Shown in pieces: positions 46,528 through 55,714 of a stretch of 64,000 nucleotides of DNA. How positions within the stretch are numbered: position 1 is the first letter of the stretch; each line of letters starts with the position of its first letter. The position numbers were made by a program, and so were the translations under genes. The notes under the pieces are model-generated. The model had not been told where the DNA came from, searched no databases, and saw only the letters and a list, made by a program, of their open reading frames with translations. The stretch comes from Microtetraspora glauca (GTDB taxonomy: Bacteria; Actinomycetota; Actinomycetes; Streptosporangiales; Streptosporangiaceae), in NCBI GenBank assembly GCA_001570385.1, contig BBYL01000027.1:62001-126000 (forward strand), in the 5' to 3' direction.

Positions 46528-48431
46528 GCATCGACAGGAGGACGCTCGTGCGTCGGCACACCATCGCCGACGCCGGGTGCCCGCTCACCGTCGGCAACGG
46601 GGAGTTCGCCTTCACCGCCGACGCCACCGGGCTGCAGACCTTCGCGCCGCTGGGCACGCAGGCGCAGTGGGGCTGGCACACGATGCCCAATCCCAAGGGC
46701 CACGTGCTGGAGGACGCGTTCACCGACTACGACGGAGTCGGCTATCCGGACCTGTATCCGGCCACCGAGGCGGGTGGCTGGCTGCACGTGAACCCGCACC
46801 GCCTGCATCTCGGCCGGATCGGCCTCGACGTCGACGAGGCCGCCCCGCTCGGCCGGTCGGCGCAGACCCTCGACCTGTGGACCGGCACGCTGTCCAGCTC
46901 CTTCGAGCTGGGCGGCCTGCCGTACGAGGTGGAGACGGTCTGTCACCCCGAGCGGGACCTGCTGGCCATCCGCGTCGTGGGCGGCGGGATCAGGATCGCC
47001 TTCCCCTACGCCAGCGACGGCTGGCACACCACCGCCGACTGGGACAAACCCGACAGGCACACCACCACGCACGCGCTCACGCGCACGCCGTACGGCTCGC
47101 GCTGCGACTTCACCCGCGTCCTGGACGCGGACCGATACCACGTGGCCGCCGAGTGGGCGGGGCCGGCGCGGCTCACGTCGCGCGGCGGTCACGTGTACCT
47201 GATCCAGGGCGATGAGCTGGAGCTCGTCGTCGAGTTCGCGCGCCACCCCGTCCGCGTCGCCCTCCCGTCCTTCTCCCAGGTCCGTACGGCTGCCGCCGCC
47301 CACTGGGAGAGGTTCTGGACGAGCGGGGGAGCGGTGAGCTTCGACGGCAGCACCGACCCGCGAGCGCCCGAGCTCGAACGCCGGGTCGTGCTCTCGCAGT
47401 ACCTCACCGCGGTCAACTGCGCGGGCTCCACCCCGCCGCAGGAGACCGGGCTGGCCGTCAACTCCTGGAGCGGCAAGTTCCACCTGGAGATGCACTGGTG
47501 GCACGCCGCCCACTTCGCCCTGTGGGGCAGGCCCGAGCTGCTGGAGCGGAGCCTGCCGTGGTACCGCTCGATCCTGCCGCGGGCCAGGGCCACGGCCGGC
47601 CGGCAGGGTTTCCGCGGCGCCCGCTGGCCCAAGCAGGTGGGGCCGGAGGGCAGGGAGAGCCCGAGCGAGATCGGCGCCTTCATCGTCTGGCAGCAGCCGC
47701 ACCTGATCTACTTCGCCGAGCTGCTCCGCCGGGTCCGCCCGGGGGCGCTGGAAGACTACCGGGACCTGGTGTTCGAGACGGCCGAGTTCATGGCCTCCTT
47801 CGCGGGCGGCGGGCATCTGGGGCCGCCGCTGGTCCCGGCGCAGGAGTCCTACTACGAGTCCAGGCGGTCGGTGCGCGATCCCACGTTCGAGCTGGCCTAC
47901 TGGTGGTGGGGGCTGGAGACGGCCCAGCGGTGGCGGTGCCTGCTCGGCCTCGATCCCGACCCGGAGTGGGCGCGGGTCCTGCACGGCCTGGCCCGGCCGT
48001 TGGTGCGCGACGGCGTCTACGCGGCCATCGGCGTGGAGCCGTACACGATCAGGACCGACCACCCCTCGATGACCGGCGCGCTCGGGTTCGTGCCGCCCAC
48101 CCCGCTGATCGACCCCGAGACCATGCGGGCCACCCTGCACGACGTGCTCGCCGACTGGGACCTGGAGAGCACCTGGGGCTGGGACTATCCGATGCTCGCC
48201 ATGTGCGCGGCCAGGCTCGGCGAGCCTGACACCGCCGTGGACGCGCTGCTGATGGACGCCCCGAAGAACACCTACCTGGCCAGCGGCCACAACCACCAGT
48301 GGCCCGGCCTGCTGCCCCTCTACCTGCCGGGCAACGGCGGCCTGCTGGCCGCCGTCGCCCACATGGCGGCGGAGGAGTGCTTCCCCGAAGGCTGGCTGGT
48401 TCAGGCGGAAGGGGTGGTCGCGTTGCCGTGA
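46524..48431 (+). CDS. Six-hairpin glycosidase-like protein
   Basis: 635 residues from GTG 46524, overlapping the M28-like stop (GTGA). The N-terminal beta domain begins VRRHTIADAGCPLTVGNGEF followed by AFTADATGLQTFAPLG, a pattern seen in glycoside-hydrolase-like proteins with an N-terminal beta-sandwich and an (alpha/alpha)6 barrel. In the barrel stand SGKFHLEMHWWHAAHFALWG, QQPHLIYFAELLRR and ESTWGWDYPMLAMCAARLGE; Glu in FHLEMHWWH and Asp in TWGWDYPM could be catalytic. No signal peptide. A cytoplasmic glycosidase or phosphorylase is likely but the GH family was not identified. It ends 31 bp inside the convergent TetR gene. Confidence 0.7.
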   Translation: MSIDRRTLVRRHTIADAGCPLTVGNGEFAFTADATGLQTFAPLGTQAQWGWHTMPNPKGHVLEDAFTDYDGVGYPDLYPATEAGGWLHVNPHRLHLGRIGLDVDEAAPLGRSAQTLDLWTGTLSSSFELGGLPYEVETVCHPERDLLAIRVVGGGIRIAFPYASDGWHTTADWDKPDRHTTTHALTRTPYGSRCDFTRVLDADRYHVAAEWAGPARLTSRGGHVYLIQGDELELVVEFARHPVRVALPSFSQVRTAAAAHWERFWTSGGAVSFDGSTDPRAPELERRVVLSQYLTAVNCAGSTPPQETGLAVNSWSGKFHLEMHWWHAAHFALWGRPELLERSLPWYRSILPRARATAGRQGFRGARWPKQVGPEGRESPSEIGAFIVWQQPHLIYFAELLRRVRPGALEDYRDLVFETAEFMASFAGGGHLGPPLVPAQESYYESRRSVRDPTFELAYWWWGLETAQRWRCLLGLDPDPEWARVLHGLARPLVRDGVYAAIGVEPYTIRTDHPSMTGALGFVPPTPLIDPETMRATLHDVLADWDLESTWGWDYPMLAMCAARLGEPDTAVDALLMDAPKNTYLASGHNHQWPGLLPLYLPGNGGLLAAVAHMAAEECFPEGWLVQAEGVVALP

Positions 48432-49087
48432 TCGGGGCCGGCGAGCAGGGCGACCGTGTAGTGGTAGAGGTCGCCGGCCGACGACGTCAGAGTGGCGACG
48501 CGGCCCTCACGCACCTCCGAGGCGATGAACTCGGTGATCCCGTAGACGATCAGGCGGGGCACCGCGGCACGCAACGGCGGCAGCGAGGGATCCTCCAGCC
48601 TGGCCCGCGCGGCCAGCGCCCCGAGCATGTCGAGGAAGGGGCGGTAGGCGGCGTCACGCTGCTCGACGGCCCGCTCACCCGCCCTCGGCAACTCCACGAA
48701 GTACGCCTGCGCGTACTCCGGGCGCTCCTGCCACCACCGCAGGTAGGCGGCCATCCCCAGCCAGAGCGCCTCGCTCCAGCGGTCGCCCGCCCCCGACGCG
48801 GCCGTGTAGATCGAGTCGATCATCTCGGGCAGGTCGCGCTCACATCCGGCGAGGAAGCACGCCTCCTTGTCGGCGAACTGGGCGTAGAAGGCGTTGCGCG
48901 ACACCCGCGCGGCGGCGATCACGTCCGGCACGCTCGTGGCGGCGTATCCACGCCTCGCGACGAGCCTCAGCATGGCCTCCACGAGGCGGTCTCGCTGGGA
49001 GTTGCGCACCGTGTCGGGCGAGAGTCCGTGCCGCCCCCTGGGGAGTGGCTGGGCCGCCGGAACTTCCTTCTGTTCATGTCTTGACAT
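48401..49087 (-). CDS. TetR-family regulator of the second sugar/esterase operon
   Basis: 228 residues from ATG 49087. The HTH lies at about residues 44-70 (GYAATSVPDVIAAARVSRNA with FYAQFADKEACFLAGCE), preceded by a 30-residue basic tail. The ligand domain is all-helical. It is divergent from the Tat-exported hydrolase operon with a perfect palindrome at 49116-49133 in the 68-bp gap, so it most likely represses that operon and itself. Its 3' end overlaps the convergent glycosidase-like gene by 31 bp. Confidence 0.9.
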   Translation of the reverse strand: MSRHEQKEVPAAQPLPRGRHGLSPDTVRNSQRDRLVEAMLRLVARRGYAATSVPDVIAAARVSRNAFYAQFADKEACFLAGCERDLPEMIDSIYTAASGAGDRWSEALWLGMAAYLRWWQERPEYAQAYFVELPRAGERAVEQRDAAYRPFLDMLGALAARARLEDPSLPPLRAAVPRLIVYGITEFIASEVREGRVATLTSSAGDLYHYTVALLAGPDHGNATTPSA

Positions 49088-49115
49088 CGCTCACCGATCG
49101 TACTTCCCTCTCTTA

Positions 49116-49133
49116 GGAGACGTTCACGTCTCC
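49116..49133. promoter_or_regulatory. TetR operator palindrome
   Basis: ggagacgttcacgtctcc is a perfect inverted repeat (8-bp arms GGAGACGT and ACGTCTCC, 2-bp centre) in the short gap between the divergent TetR and hydrolase genes. This is the typical size and position of a TetR dimer site. Confidence 0.75.
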
Positions 49134-49155
49134 AAATCCCCCCTACGAGGTGACC

Positions 49156-50013
49156 ATGGAGAACTTCACCCGTCGGCAGGCGTTGCGGGCAGGGGCGCTC
49201 GGCCTCATGTCGGCCGGATTCCTGTCGTGGACCACCGAGGCCAACGCCGCCTCCACCATCGAAACGATCTACAAGGCAGCGGGTCCGTGGCCGGTCGCCA
49301 CCGGCACCTCGGGCGGCCACCGGCTCTACTACCCGCAGACCCTGGGCTCGGGCGGCGTCACCCACCCGATCGTCACATGGGGCAACGGCTCGTGGGCCAC
49401 CCCCGACAACTATCCGGGGCTGCTCAACCACCTCGCCTCGTGGGGCTTCGCGGTGGTCGCCTCCACCGACACGACCACGGGCACCGGCGCCGAGATCCTC
49501 GCCGCCGCCCAGCACCTCATCGGCCTCAACACCGACCCCGCCAGCGTCTTCCACGGCAAGCTGGACACCGCCCAGGTCGCCGCCGTCGGCCACTCCCAGG
49601 GCGCGGGCGGATCCATCAACGCGGCCAACCACTCCGCCGGGCTGATCAAGACCGTCGTGCCGATCGCCGTGCCCGCGCAGTGGATGGCCAGCCCAGGAGA
49701 CGAGTTCTCCGTCGCCGACCTGACCTGCCCGGTGCTCTTCCTCAGCGGCGCGAACGACTGGCTGATCTCCTCGGCCGCGACCGTGCAGGGCTACTACGAC
49801 CAGGCCACCGCGGGAGCGGGCAGGGCGCTGCTCAAGGGCGCAGGGCACAACGACATCCAGAACACCGGCGGGGCCTTCCTCGGCTACGTGACCGCCTGGC
49901 TGAGGTACCGCCTCCAGGCCGACACCCAGGCCCGCGGGGCGTTCGCCGGCGGCACCGCCGAACTCCCCACCAACTCCGCCTGGCAGAACCAGGCCCTCAA
50001 GAACCTCACCTAG
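49156..50013 (+). CDS. Tat-exported alpha/beta hydrolase (cutinase/lipase-like)
   Basis: 285 residues from ATG 49156 (ACGAGG five bases upstream; GTG 49150 also in frame). A twin-arginine signal (FTRRQALRAGALGLMSAGFL) ends near ANAA. The nucleophile elbow is VAAVGHSQGAGGSINAANHS; the acid is probably Asp in LFLSGANDWLISS and the base His in LKGAGHNDIQNTGG. The fold and motif order resemble polyester hydrolases/cutinase-type dienelactone hydrolases. First gene of the operon that continues with a sugar-binding protein, so it may release acyl groups from extracellular glycosides (inference). Confidence 0.88.
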   Translation: MENFTRRQALRAGALGLMSAGFLSWTTEANAASTIETIYKAAGPWPVATGTSGGHRLYYPQTLGSGGVTHPIVTWGNGSWATPDNYPGLLNHLASWGFAVVASTDTTTGTGAEILAAAQHLIGLNTDPASVFHGKLDTAQVAAVGHSQGAGGSINAANHSAGLIKTVVPIAVPAQWMASPGDEFSVADLTCPVLFLSGANDWLISSAATVQGYYDQATAGAGRALLKGAGHNDIQNTGGAFLGYVTAWLRYRLQADTQARGAFAGGTAELPTNSAWQNQALKNLT

Positions 50014-50023
50014 GAGAACCACC

Positions 50024-51277
50024 ATGGCGGATCTGACGCGGCGTGGGCTACTCGCCGTCGGCGCGCTCACCCTGCTCGCCGGATGCGGCAAGGACCAGCC
50101 TCGGCAGCAGGCCGCGGACGGCAGGCCGCACGGCGAGGTCACCGTTTGGCTGCACGGCTCGCAGGACACCGGCGGGCAGTTCCAGGAGCTCGTGCACCGC
50201 TACATCGCCGAGTTCCAGGTCGACGTGAAGCTGCTCTACCTGCCCGTGGGCCAGCTCGACGCCAAACTGCTGACCGCCTTCAGCGGCGGCGCCCCGCCCG
50301 ACGTCTTCAAGATCGGCCACTGGAGCTTCCCCGCGCACGCCAAGAAGAAGCGGCTCGCGCCCGTCGACACCAAGGCGCTCCCGCTACAGAACTACGAGCC
50401 GGGCACGACCACCCCGCTCACCTACCAGGACGTGCCCTACGGCGTGCCCATCGACTTCAACCCCTGCATGCTCTACTACCGCAAGGACCGGTTCGAGGAG
50501 GCCGGACTCGACCCCGACAAGCCCCCGGTGACCTGGGAGGAGGTCGCCGAGTACAGCGCCAAGCTCACCTCCAAGGACCGCAGGCGGGTCGGCCTGCAGT
50601 GGCTCTACGGCGACCCGCAGTGGGCCCTCATGATGCTGACCGCCCTCATCCAGGGCAAGGGCGGCGAGCTCGTCGCGGCGGGCGGCGCGAAGGCGTCGCT
50701 GGCCACCGAGCAGGGCCGGGGCGCCCTGACGTACATGGCGGGGATCGGCAACCCCACGCTCTCCAACCCGCTGGGCGCGCTCGGCCTGTTCTACTCCGGC
50801 GAGGCCGCCATGGTCGTCAGCGGCGCCTTCCTCGGCCCCGCGCTGGAGAAGCTGGGCAAGGACACGCTCACCTTCGGCAAGCAGTACGGCGTCGCGCCCA
50901 TGCCCACCTGGGCCGGCGGCCCGCCCGTCGTTCCCGCCTACACCTGGGGCTGGGGCGTGGCCAAGGACTCGCCCAACCAGTTCACCGCCTGGCACCTCGT
51001 CAACTACCTGCAGGGCGCCCCGTCGGTGACCGCCAACCTCGACAACGGCATCATCATCCCGACCAAGGGCTGGCGCGACGCCGGGCCGCGCGGCAAGTCC
51101 GAGATCATGAAGATCGTCGCCGACAGCATCCCGCATGTCGACTTCGGCCCGATCATCCCCGGCACCCTCGAACTGGCGAAGGCCGCGGCCAGCGCCGTCG
51201 ACTCCGTCGCCCACGGCAAGGCGAGCCCCGCCCAGGCCGCGGCAACCTTCGACTCCACCGTGCGACTGGTCCTGTGA
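50024..51277 (+). CDS. CUT1 sugar-binding lipoprotein, second system
   Basis: 417 residues from ATG 50024. Signal with Tat-like TRRGLLAVGALTLLAGC; Cys21 is the lipid-attachment residue. The mature protein shows family-1 binding-protein features: EVTVWLHGSQDTGGQFQELV, FSGGAPPDVFKIGHWSF, DVPYGVPIDFNPCMLYYRKD and a Trp-rich ligand region (PAYTWGWGVAKDSPNQFTAW). It is not closely similar to the binding protein at 42407-43714, so the two importers probably take different glycosides. Ends GTGA into the first permease. Confidence 0.93.
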   Translation: MADLTRRGLLAVGALTLLAGCGKDQPRQQAADGRPHGEVTVWLHGSQDTGGQFQELVHRYIAEFQVDVKLLYLPVGQLDAKLLTAFSGGAPPDVFKIGHWSFPAHAKKKRLAPVDTKALPLQNYEPGTTTPLTYQDVPYGVPIDFNPCMLYYRKDRFEEAGLDPDKPPVTWEEVAEYSAKLTSKDRRRVGLQWLYGDPQWALMMLTALIQGKGGELVAAGGAKASLATEQGRGALTYMAGIGNPTLSNPLGALGLFYSGEAAMVVSGAFLGPALEKLGKDTLTFGKQYGVAPMPTWAGGPPVVPAYTWGWGVAKDSPNQFTAWHLVNYLQGAPSVTANLDNGIIIPTKGWRDAGPRGKSEIMKIVADSIPHVDFGPIIPGTLELAKAAASAVDSVAHGKASPAQAAATFDSTVRLVL

Positions 51278-52155
51278 GCGTGCTCGGCAGGGTCAGAGCC
51301 CGGCCCCAGGCCACGGCGGGCGTGGCGCTGACCCTTCCGGTGGCCGTCTTCTTCGTCGTGTTCTGGCTCGTCCCGTTCCTGGCCGCCATCTATCTCAGCT
51401 TCACCGACTACGAGATGGCAGGGACGCCCAACTGGATCGGCCTCGCCAACTATGAGCGCATGTTCGCCGACCCCGGCTTCCTCAACTCGGCGTGGATCAC
51501 CGTCGTCTACACGGTCTGCACGGTCGTCCCGACGATCGTGCTGGCCCTGCTGGTGGCCGTGCCGCTGAGCAAGCCGGGACGGCTCAACCGCTGGCTCAGA
51601 GCGCTCGTCATGATTCCGGCCGTGATGCCGCTCGCCGCCACGTCCATGGTCTGGGTGATCATCTACTCCGACCACGGCATGGCCAACACCCTCCTCGGCC
51701 TGGTCGGGATCGATCCGCAGTCCTGGCTGACCAGCTCCGACCTGGCCATCTGGGCCCTGGTCGTGATGGTCGTCTGGAAGAGCATGGGGCTGTTCGTGAT
51801 CATCCTGACCGCCGGGCTGCAGGCGCTGCCCGGCGAGGTGTATGAGGCCGCCGCCATCGACGGATCGGGGGCGGTGACCACGTTCACCCGGATCACGCTC
51901 CCGCTGCTGCGCAGGACCCTGCTGTTCGTCCTGGTCATCTCGGTGGCCGGATCGATGCAGGCGTTCGTGCCCGCCTTCCTGCTCACCGGCGGCGGGCCCG
52001 CCGACGCCACCCAGGTGCTGCCGTACTACATCTGGGCCAACGCCTTCCCTTACGAGCACATGGGCTACGCCGCCGCGATGGGCATGGTGCTGCTCGTCGC
52101 CATGGTGATCGTCTCGGCGCTGCAGTTCGGGTTCCTGAAGGGAGGCGACGAATGA
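51274..52155 (+). CDS. CUT1 permease (MalF type), second system
   Basis: 293 residues from GTG 51274, overlapping the binding-protein stop (GTGA). Six membrane helices, first at VALTLPVAVFFVVFWLVPFL. EAA loop YEAAAIDGSGAVTTFTRITL and the preceding LTAGLQALPGEV are typical. Ends ATGA into the MalG-type gene. Confidence 0.93.
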   Translation: MSVLGRVRARPQATAGVALTLPVAVFFVVFWLVPFLAAIYLSFTDYEMAGTPNWIGLANYERMFADPGFLNSAWITVVYTVCTVVPTIVLALLVAVPLSKPGRLNRWLRALVMIPAVMPLAATSMVWVIIYSDHGMANTLLGLVGIDPQSWLTSSDLAIWALVVMVVWKSMGLFVIILTAGLQALPGEVYEAAAIDGSGAVTTFTRITLPLLRRTLLFVLVISVAGSMQAFVPAFLLTGGGPADATQVLPYYIWANAFPYEHMGYAAAMGMVLLVAMVIVSALQFGFLKGGDE

Positions 52156-52961
52156 GGGCGGGAACGATCCTGCGCGCCGTCTGGCTGCTCGTCGCGGTCG
52201 GGTTCATGCTGCTGCCGGTCTACGCCATGCTCGTCGTCGCCTCGGCGCCCGACGACACCGACCTGCGCGGGCTGGTCTTCAACGGCTTCCACCTGCCCGA
52301 GAACATCGGGGTGCTGTTCGGCGAGGGCAACCTGCCCACCTACCTGCGCAACAGCCTCGTCCTGTGCGTCGGCACCGGCGTCCTGGACGTGATGTTCTCG
52401 GCCGCCGCCGGATACGCGATGGCCCAGCTGTCCTTCCCCGGCCGCCGCGTCCTGTTCGCGCTGGTGATCGGCACGCTCGCGCTCACCCCGATGGTCCTGG
52501 TCATCCCCGTCTTCCTCATCGTGAAGGAGCTCGGCTGGGTCAACACCTTCCAGGGCATGATGGTGCCCGGCATGATCAGCGCGTTCGGCGTCTTCCTGGT
52601 GCGGCAGTTCGCCCTCGGCATCCCGAAGGAGCTGCTGCTGGCCGCGCGGGTCGACGGCGCGGGGGAGTTCCGCATCTTCGCGCGCATCGCCGTGCCGCTG
52701 CTCAAGCCCGCGCTCATCACCCTGTTCCTCGTGCATTTCCTGGCACAGTGGGACAACCTGCTGTGGCCGCTGATCGTGGCCAACGAGCAGGAGCTGTGGC
52801 CGTTGCCGGTGGGGCTGGCCAACTTCCAGAGCGAGGTCGGCGTCACCTATCACCTGACCACCACCGCGGCACTGGTCACCGCCGTGCCGCCGTTCATCCT
52901 GATGGTGGCGCTGCAGCGCTACTACGTGGCGGGGCTCACCTTCGGAGGGCTGAAACGATGA
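52152..52961 (+). CDS. CUT1 permease (MalG type), second system
   Basis: 269 residues from ATG 52152. Six membrane helices (first: AVWLLVAVGFMLLPVYAMLV) and the EAA-type loop LLLAARVDGAGEFRIFARIA, in which the usual Glu-Ala-Ala is Leu-Ala-Ala. Ends ATGA into the M28-like gene. As with the first system no ATPase gene is nearby, so a shared ATPase is expected. Confidence 0.93.
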   Translation: MRAGTILRAVWLLVAVGFMLLPVYAMLVVASAPDDTDLRGLVFNGFHLPENIGVLFGEGNLPTYLRNSLVLCVGTGVLDVMFSAAAGYAMAQLSFPGRRVLFALVIGTLALTPMVLVIPVFLIVKELGWVNTFQGMMVPGMISAFGVFLVRQFALGIPKELLLAARVDGAGEFRIFARIAVPLLKPALITLFLVHFLAQWDNLLWPLIVANEQELWPLPVGLANFQSEVGVTYHLTTTAALVTAVPPFILMVALQRYYVAGLTFGGLKR

Positions 52962-54280
52962 TCCCGGACATGGTCCCCGACGCTGTGCGGATGATGGAGT
53001 GGATCGAGACGGTCACCTCGCGGGGCATCAGGCGTCCCGGCTACCCGGCCGACGACTGGACCGCCGCGTGGGCCGCCGAGCGCTTCACCGAGTTCGGGCT
53101 CCACGACGTACGGCTGGCGCCGGTCGAGCTGCCCGTCTGGCGGCCGGTGACGGCGGCCCTGGTGGTGCGCCTGGACGCCGACCCGTCGAGAGTCGTGCGG
53201 GTGGCGGCGTCCGCCCTGCCGTACACCACGCCGAAGGCGATCGTGAGCGCGCCGGTCAGGCGCGAGGTCGTGCCGGGCGCGATCGTCGTGCCCGAGTACA
53301 CCTTCACCGAGCTGCCGCAGTCCTACGTCAGGGACCTGGCGACGGCCGCGCACGACCCCGAGGGCGTCTTCGACGAGCTGGTCCAGACGCTGCCGTTCCA
53401 GCTCGACTACCTCGACGTCATCCAGGGCGTCATGGACGGCGGCGCCGCCGCCTTCGCGGGGGCGCTGACCGGGGTGCCGTGGGAGACACGCGACTACTAC
53501 GTGCCCTACGACGCCGTGCACCGCGACCTCCCGGCCGTCTGGCTGTCGGGCGGCGACTCGCGGCGGGTGCTCGACCTGGTCGACGAGGGCCCCTGCACGG
53601 GCACGCTCACCGTCGAGTCGGAGACGGGCCCGGCCGTCTCGCACAACGTGATCGGCACGCTCCCCGGCCGCTCCGACCAGTGGGTGATCATCGGCTCGCA
53701 CCACGACGCGCCCTGGGCCTCGGCCGTCGAGGACGCCTCGGGGATCGCGCTGGTGCTGGCCGCCGCCCAGTACTGGGCGGGCGTGCCCGAGCGGGACCGG
53801 CCGCACAACCTGATCTTCCTGCTGACCGCGGGTCACATGGCGCACGCCGCGGGCACCCGGGCCTTCATCGAGGAGAACCGCGGCCTGCTGGGCGACGTCG
53901 TACTCCAGCTCCACCTGGAGCACGCCGCCCGGCGGTGCGTGGTCGTGGACGGCGAACTGGTGCCCACCGGCGACCCCGAACCCGGCTGGTGGTTCACCAC
54001 CAGGAAGCCGGAGCTGGAGAGCCTGGTGGCGGCGGCCCTCGTCGCGGAGGACCTGAGACGCTCGTTCGTGCTGCCGCCGGACGTGTTCTCCCCGATGCCG
54101 CCCACCGACGGGGCCTTCTTCCACCCCGAAGGGGTGCCGCTCGTGCACTTCCTGTCGGCCCCCATGTACCTGTTCGACTCGGCCGACACCCTCGACAAGG
54201 TGCACGAGGCCAGCCTTGAGCCGCTCACCCGGGCGGCGATCAGAATCGTCGAAGGGACGGCCGGATGGCGCCGCGCATGA
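52958..54280 (+). CDS. Divergent M28-like hydrolase, cytoplasmic
   Basis: 440 residues from ATG 52958, overlapping the permease stop (ATGA). The M28 start of the metal site is clear: VIIGSHHDAPWASAVEDASG, with His-x-Asp and the Asp of EDASG. The catalytic Glu-Glu of aminopeptidases is replaced by Gly-His (LIFLLTAGHMAHAAGTRAF) and the next block reads LQLHLEHAARR instead of a NLDMxG-type sequence. These are the same replacements seen in the exported protein at 44944-46527. No signal peptide. It may hydrolyse an imported amide- or ester-linked conjugate. Remembered relatives carry the same GH and LEH blocks, so this is a real subfamily and not damage. Confidence 0.78.
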   Translation: MIPDMVPDAVRMMEWIETVTSRGIRRPGYPADDWTAAWAAERFTEFGLHDVRLAPVELPVWRPVTAALVVRLDADPSRVVRVAASALPYTTPKAIVSAPVRREVVPGAIVVPEYTFTELPQSYVRDLATAAHDPEGVFDELVQTLPFQLDYLDVIQGVMDGGAAAFAGALTGVPWETRDYYVPYDAVHRDLPAVWLSGGDSRRVLDLVDEGPCTGTLTVESETGPAVSHNVIGTLPGRSDQWVIIGSHHDAPWASAVEDASGIALVLAAAQYWAGVPERDRPHNLIFLLTAGHMAHAAGTRAFIEENRGLLGDVVLQLHLEHAARRCVVVDGELVPTGDPEPGWWFTTRKPELESLVAAALVAEDLRRSFVLPPDVFSPMPPTDGAFFHPEGVPLVHFLSAPMYLFDSADTLDKVHEASLEPLTRAAIRIVEGTAGWRRA

Positions 54281-55635
54281 TCGTACGAACGACTGCCGGG
54301 CTGGTCGAGGGCAGGGCCGAGGAGGGTGTGCTCGCCTTCCTCGGCGTGCCGTACGCCGCCCCGCCCTTCGGCGAGCACCGCTTCGGCGCGCCCGTCCCGC
54401 CACCCGCGTGGGACGGCGTACGGCCCGCCGTCACGCGGGGCCCTGCCGCCCCGCAGGCGGCCGGTGAGGACATCGGCCTGTACGCGCCCGACGTCTTCGA
54501 GGTCGGCGAGGACTGCCTCAACCTCGACGTGCGCACCCCTGAGACCGGCCGGGCCGGGCTGCCCGTCCTGGTCTGGATCCACGGCGGCGCGTTCTCCATC
54601 GGCGGCAACGGGGCGGCCTGGCACCAGGGCACCCGTTTCGCCCGCGACGGCGTGGTCTGTGTGGCCGTCAACTACCGGCTCGGCTTCGAGGGCTTCCTGG
54701 CCCTGGAGGACGCCCCGCTCAACCGGGGCGTCCTCGACTGGCTGGCCGCGCTGGAATGGGTACGCGACAACATCGCGGCCTTCGGCGGCGACCCCGGCAA
54801 CGTGACGATCGCCGGGCAGTCGGCGGGCGGCGCCGCCGTCGCCACCCTGCTGACGATGCCCCGCGCCGAAGGGCTGTTCCGGCGCGCGATCGTGATGAGC
54901 GGCTCGGCCAACCTGGTCGCCACCGAGCAGGAGGCGCGCGACTACGCCAAGACGCTCGCCGCCCGGCTGGGGATCGACCCGACCAGGTCCTCCTTCGCCG
55001 GGTTGTCCGCCGAGGCGCTCGTCGCCGAACAGCCGCCGCCGCTGACCGGCGACCCCGGCGGGCTGAACGAGTCGGTGCCGGTCAAGCCGGTCGTCGACGG
55101 CGACCTGATCCCGGCCGTCCCGCTGGCCGCCCTGCGCGCGGGCGCGAGCGGGCACCTTCCACTGCTGGTCGGCTGCACCTCCCAGGAGGCCGACGTGTTC
55201 GTCCGCCGCCTGGCCGCCGACCTCGACGAGGCCGCCGCGCAGGCCGCGCTCGACCACCTCGGCGTCCAGGTCGACGAACCCGGCCTCACGCCCGCCGAGC
55301 GCGTCGGACGCGCCGTCACCCAGCACCTGTTCACCCGCGAGACGCGCTGGATCCGTGAGGCCAGGCCCGCCTACGCCTACGAGTTCCGGTGGGAGTCGCC
55401 CGTCGAGAGCCCGGTCGGCGGCGGACGCGTGGGCGCGGTGCACAACCTCGACCTGCCCTTCGTCTTCGACGTGCTCGACGCGCCCGGCGTCGAACGCACC
55501 ACAGGGCCAGGCGCGCCGCAGGCCGTGGCCGACGCGATGCACGCCGCCTGGGTGCGCTTCGCCCGCACCGGCGATCCCGGCTGGCCACTCGGGCACACCA
55601 TGGTCTTCGGTGAACCCACCGACCGGAGGTTGTGA
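54265..55635 (+). CDS. Type-B carboxylesterase
   Basis: 456 residues. The nucleophile motif is NVTIAGQSAGGAAVATLL (about residue 190), the oxyanion-hole sequence LVWIHGGAFSIGG, and the early signature EDCLNLDVRTP; a catalytic His is expected in VGAVHNLDLPFVF. ATG at 54265 has GAAGGGA seven bases upstream and overlaps the M28-like gene by 16 bp; ATG at 54277 would give an ATGA overlap. No signal peptide, so intracellular. Last gene of the second uptake operon, where it could remove acyl groups from imported glycosides (inference). Confidence 0.93.
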   Translation: MAPRMIVRTTAGLVEGRAEEGVLAFLGVPYAAPPFGEHRFGAPVPPPAWDGVRPAVTRGPAAPQAAGEDIGLYAPDVFEVGEDCLNLDVRTPETGRAGLPVLVWIHGGAFSIGGNGAAWHQGTRFARDGVVCVAVNYRLGFEGFLALEDAPLNRGVLDWLAALEWVRDNIAAFGGDPGNVTIAGQSAGGAAVATLLTMPRAEGLFRRAIVMSGSANLVATEQEARDYAKTLAARLGIDPTRSSFAGLSAEALVAEQPPPLTGDPGGLNESVPVKPVVDGDLIPAVPLAALRAGASGHLPLLVGCTSQEADVFVRRLAADLDEAAAQAALDHLGVQVDEPGLTPAERVGRAVTQHLFTRETRWIREARPAYAYEFRWESPVESPVGGGRVGAVHNLDLPFVFDVLDAPGVERTTGPGAPQAVADAMHAAWVRFARTGDPGWPLGHTMVFGEPTDRRL

Positions 55636-55714
55636 CATGCGGCCCTACTCGGGCGCGTGGCGCATCGGGTCTCACGTTTATCGCCGGTCCGAACCGGAGG
55701 TTCGGGGCTGCAGG

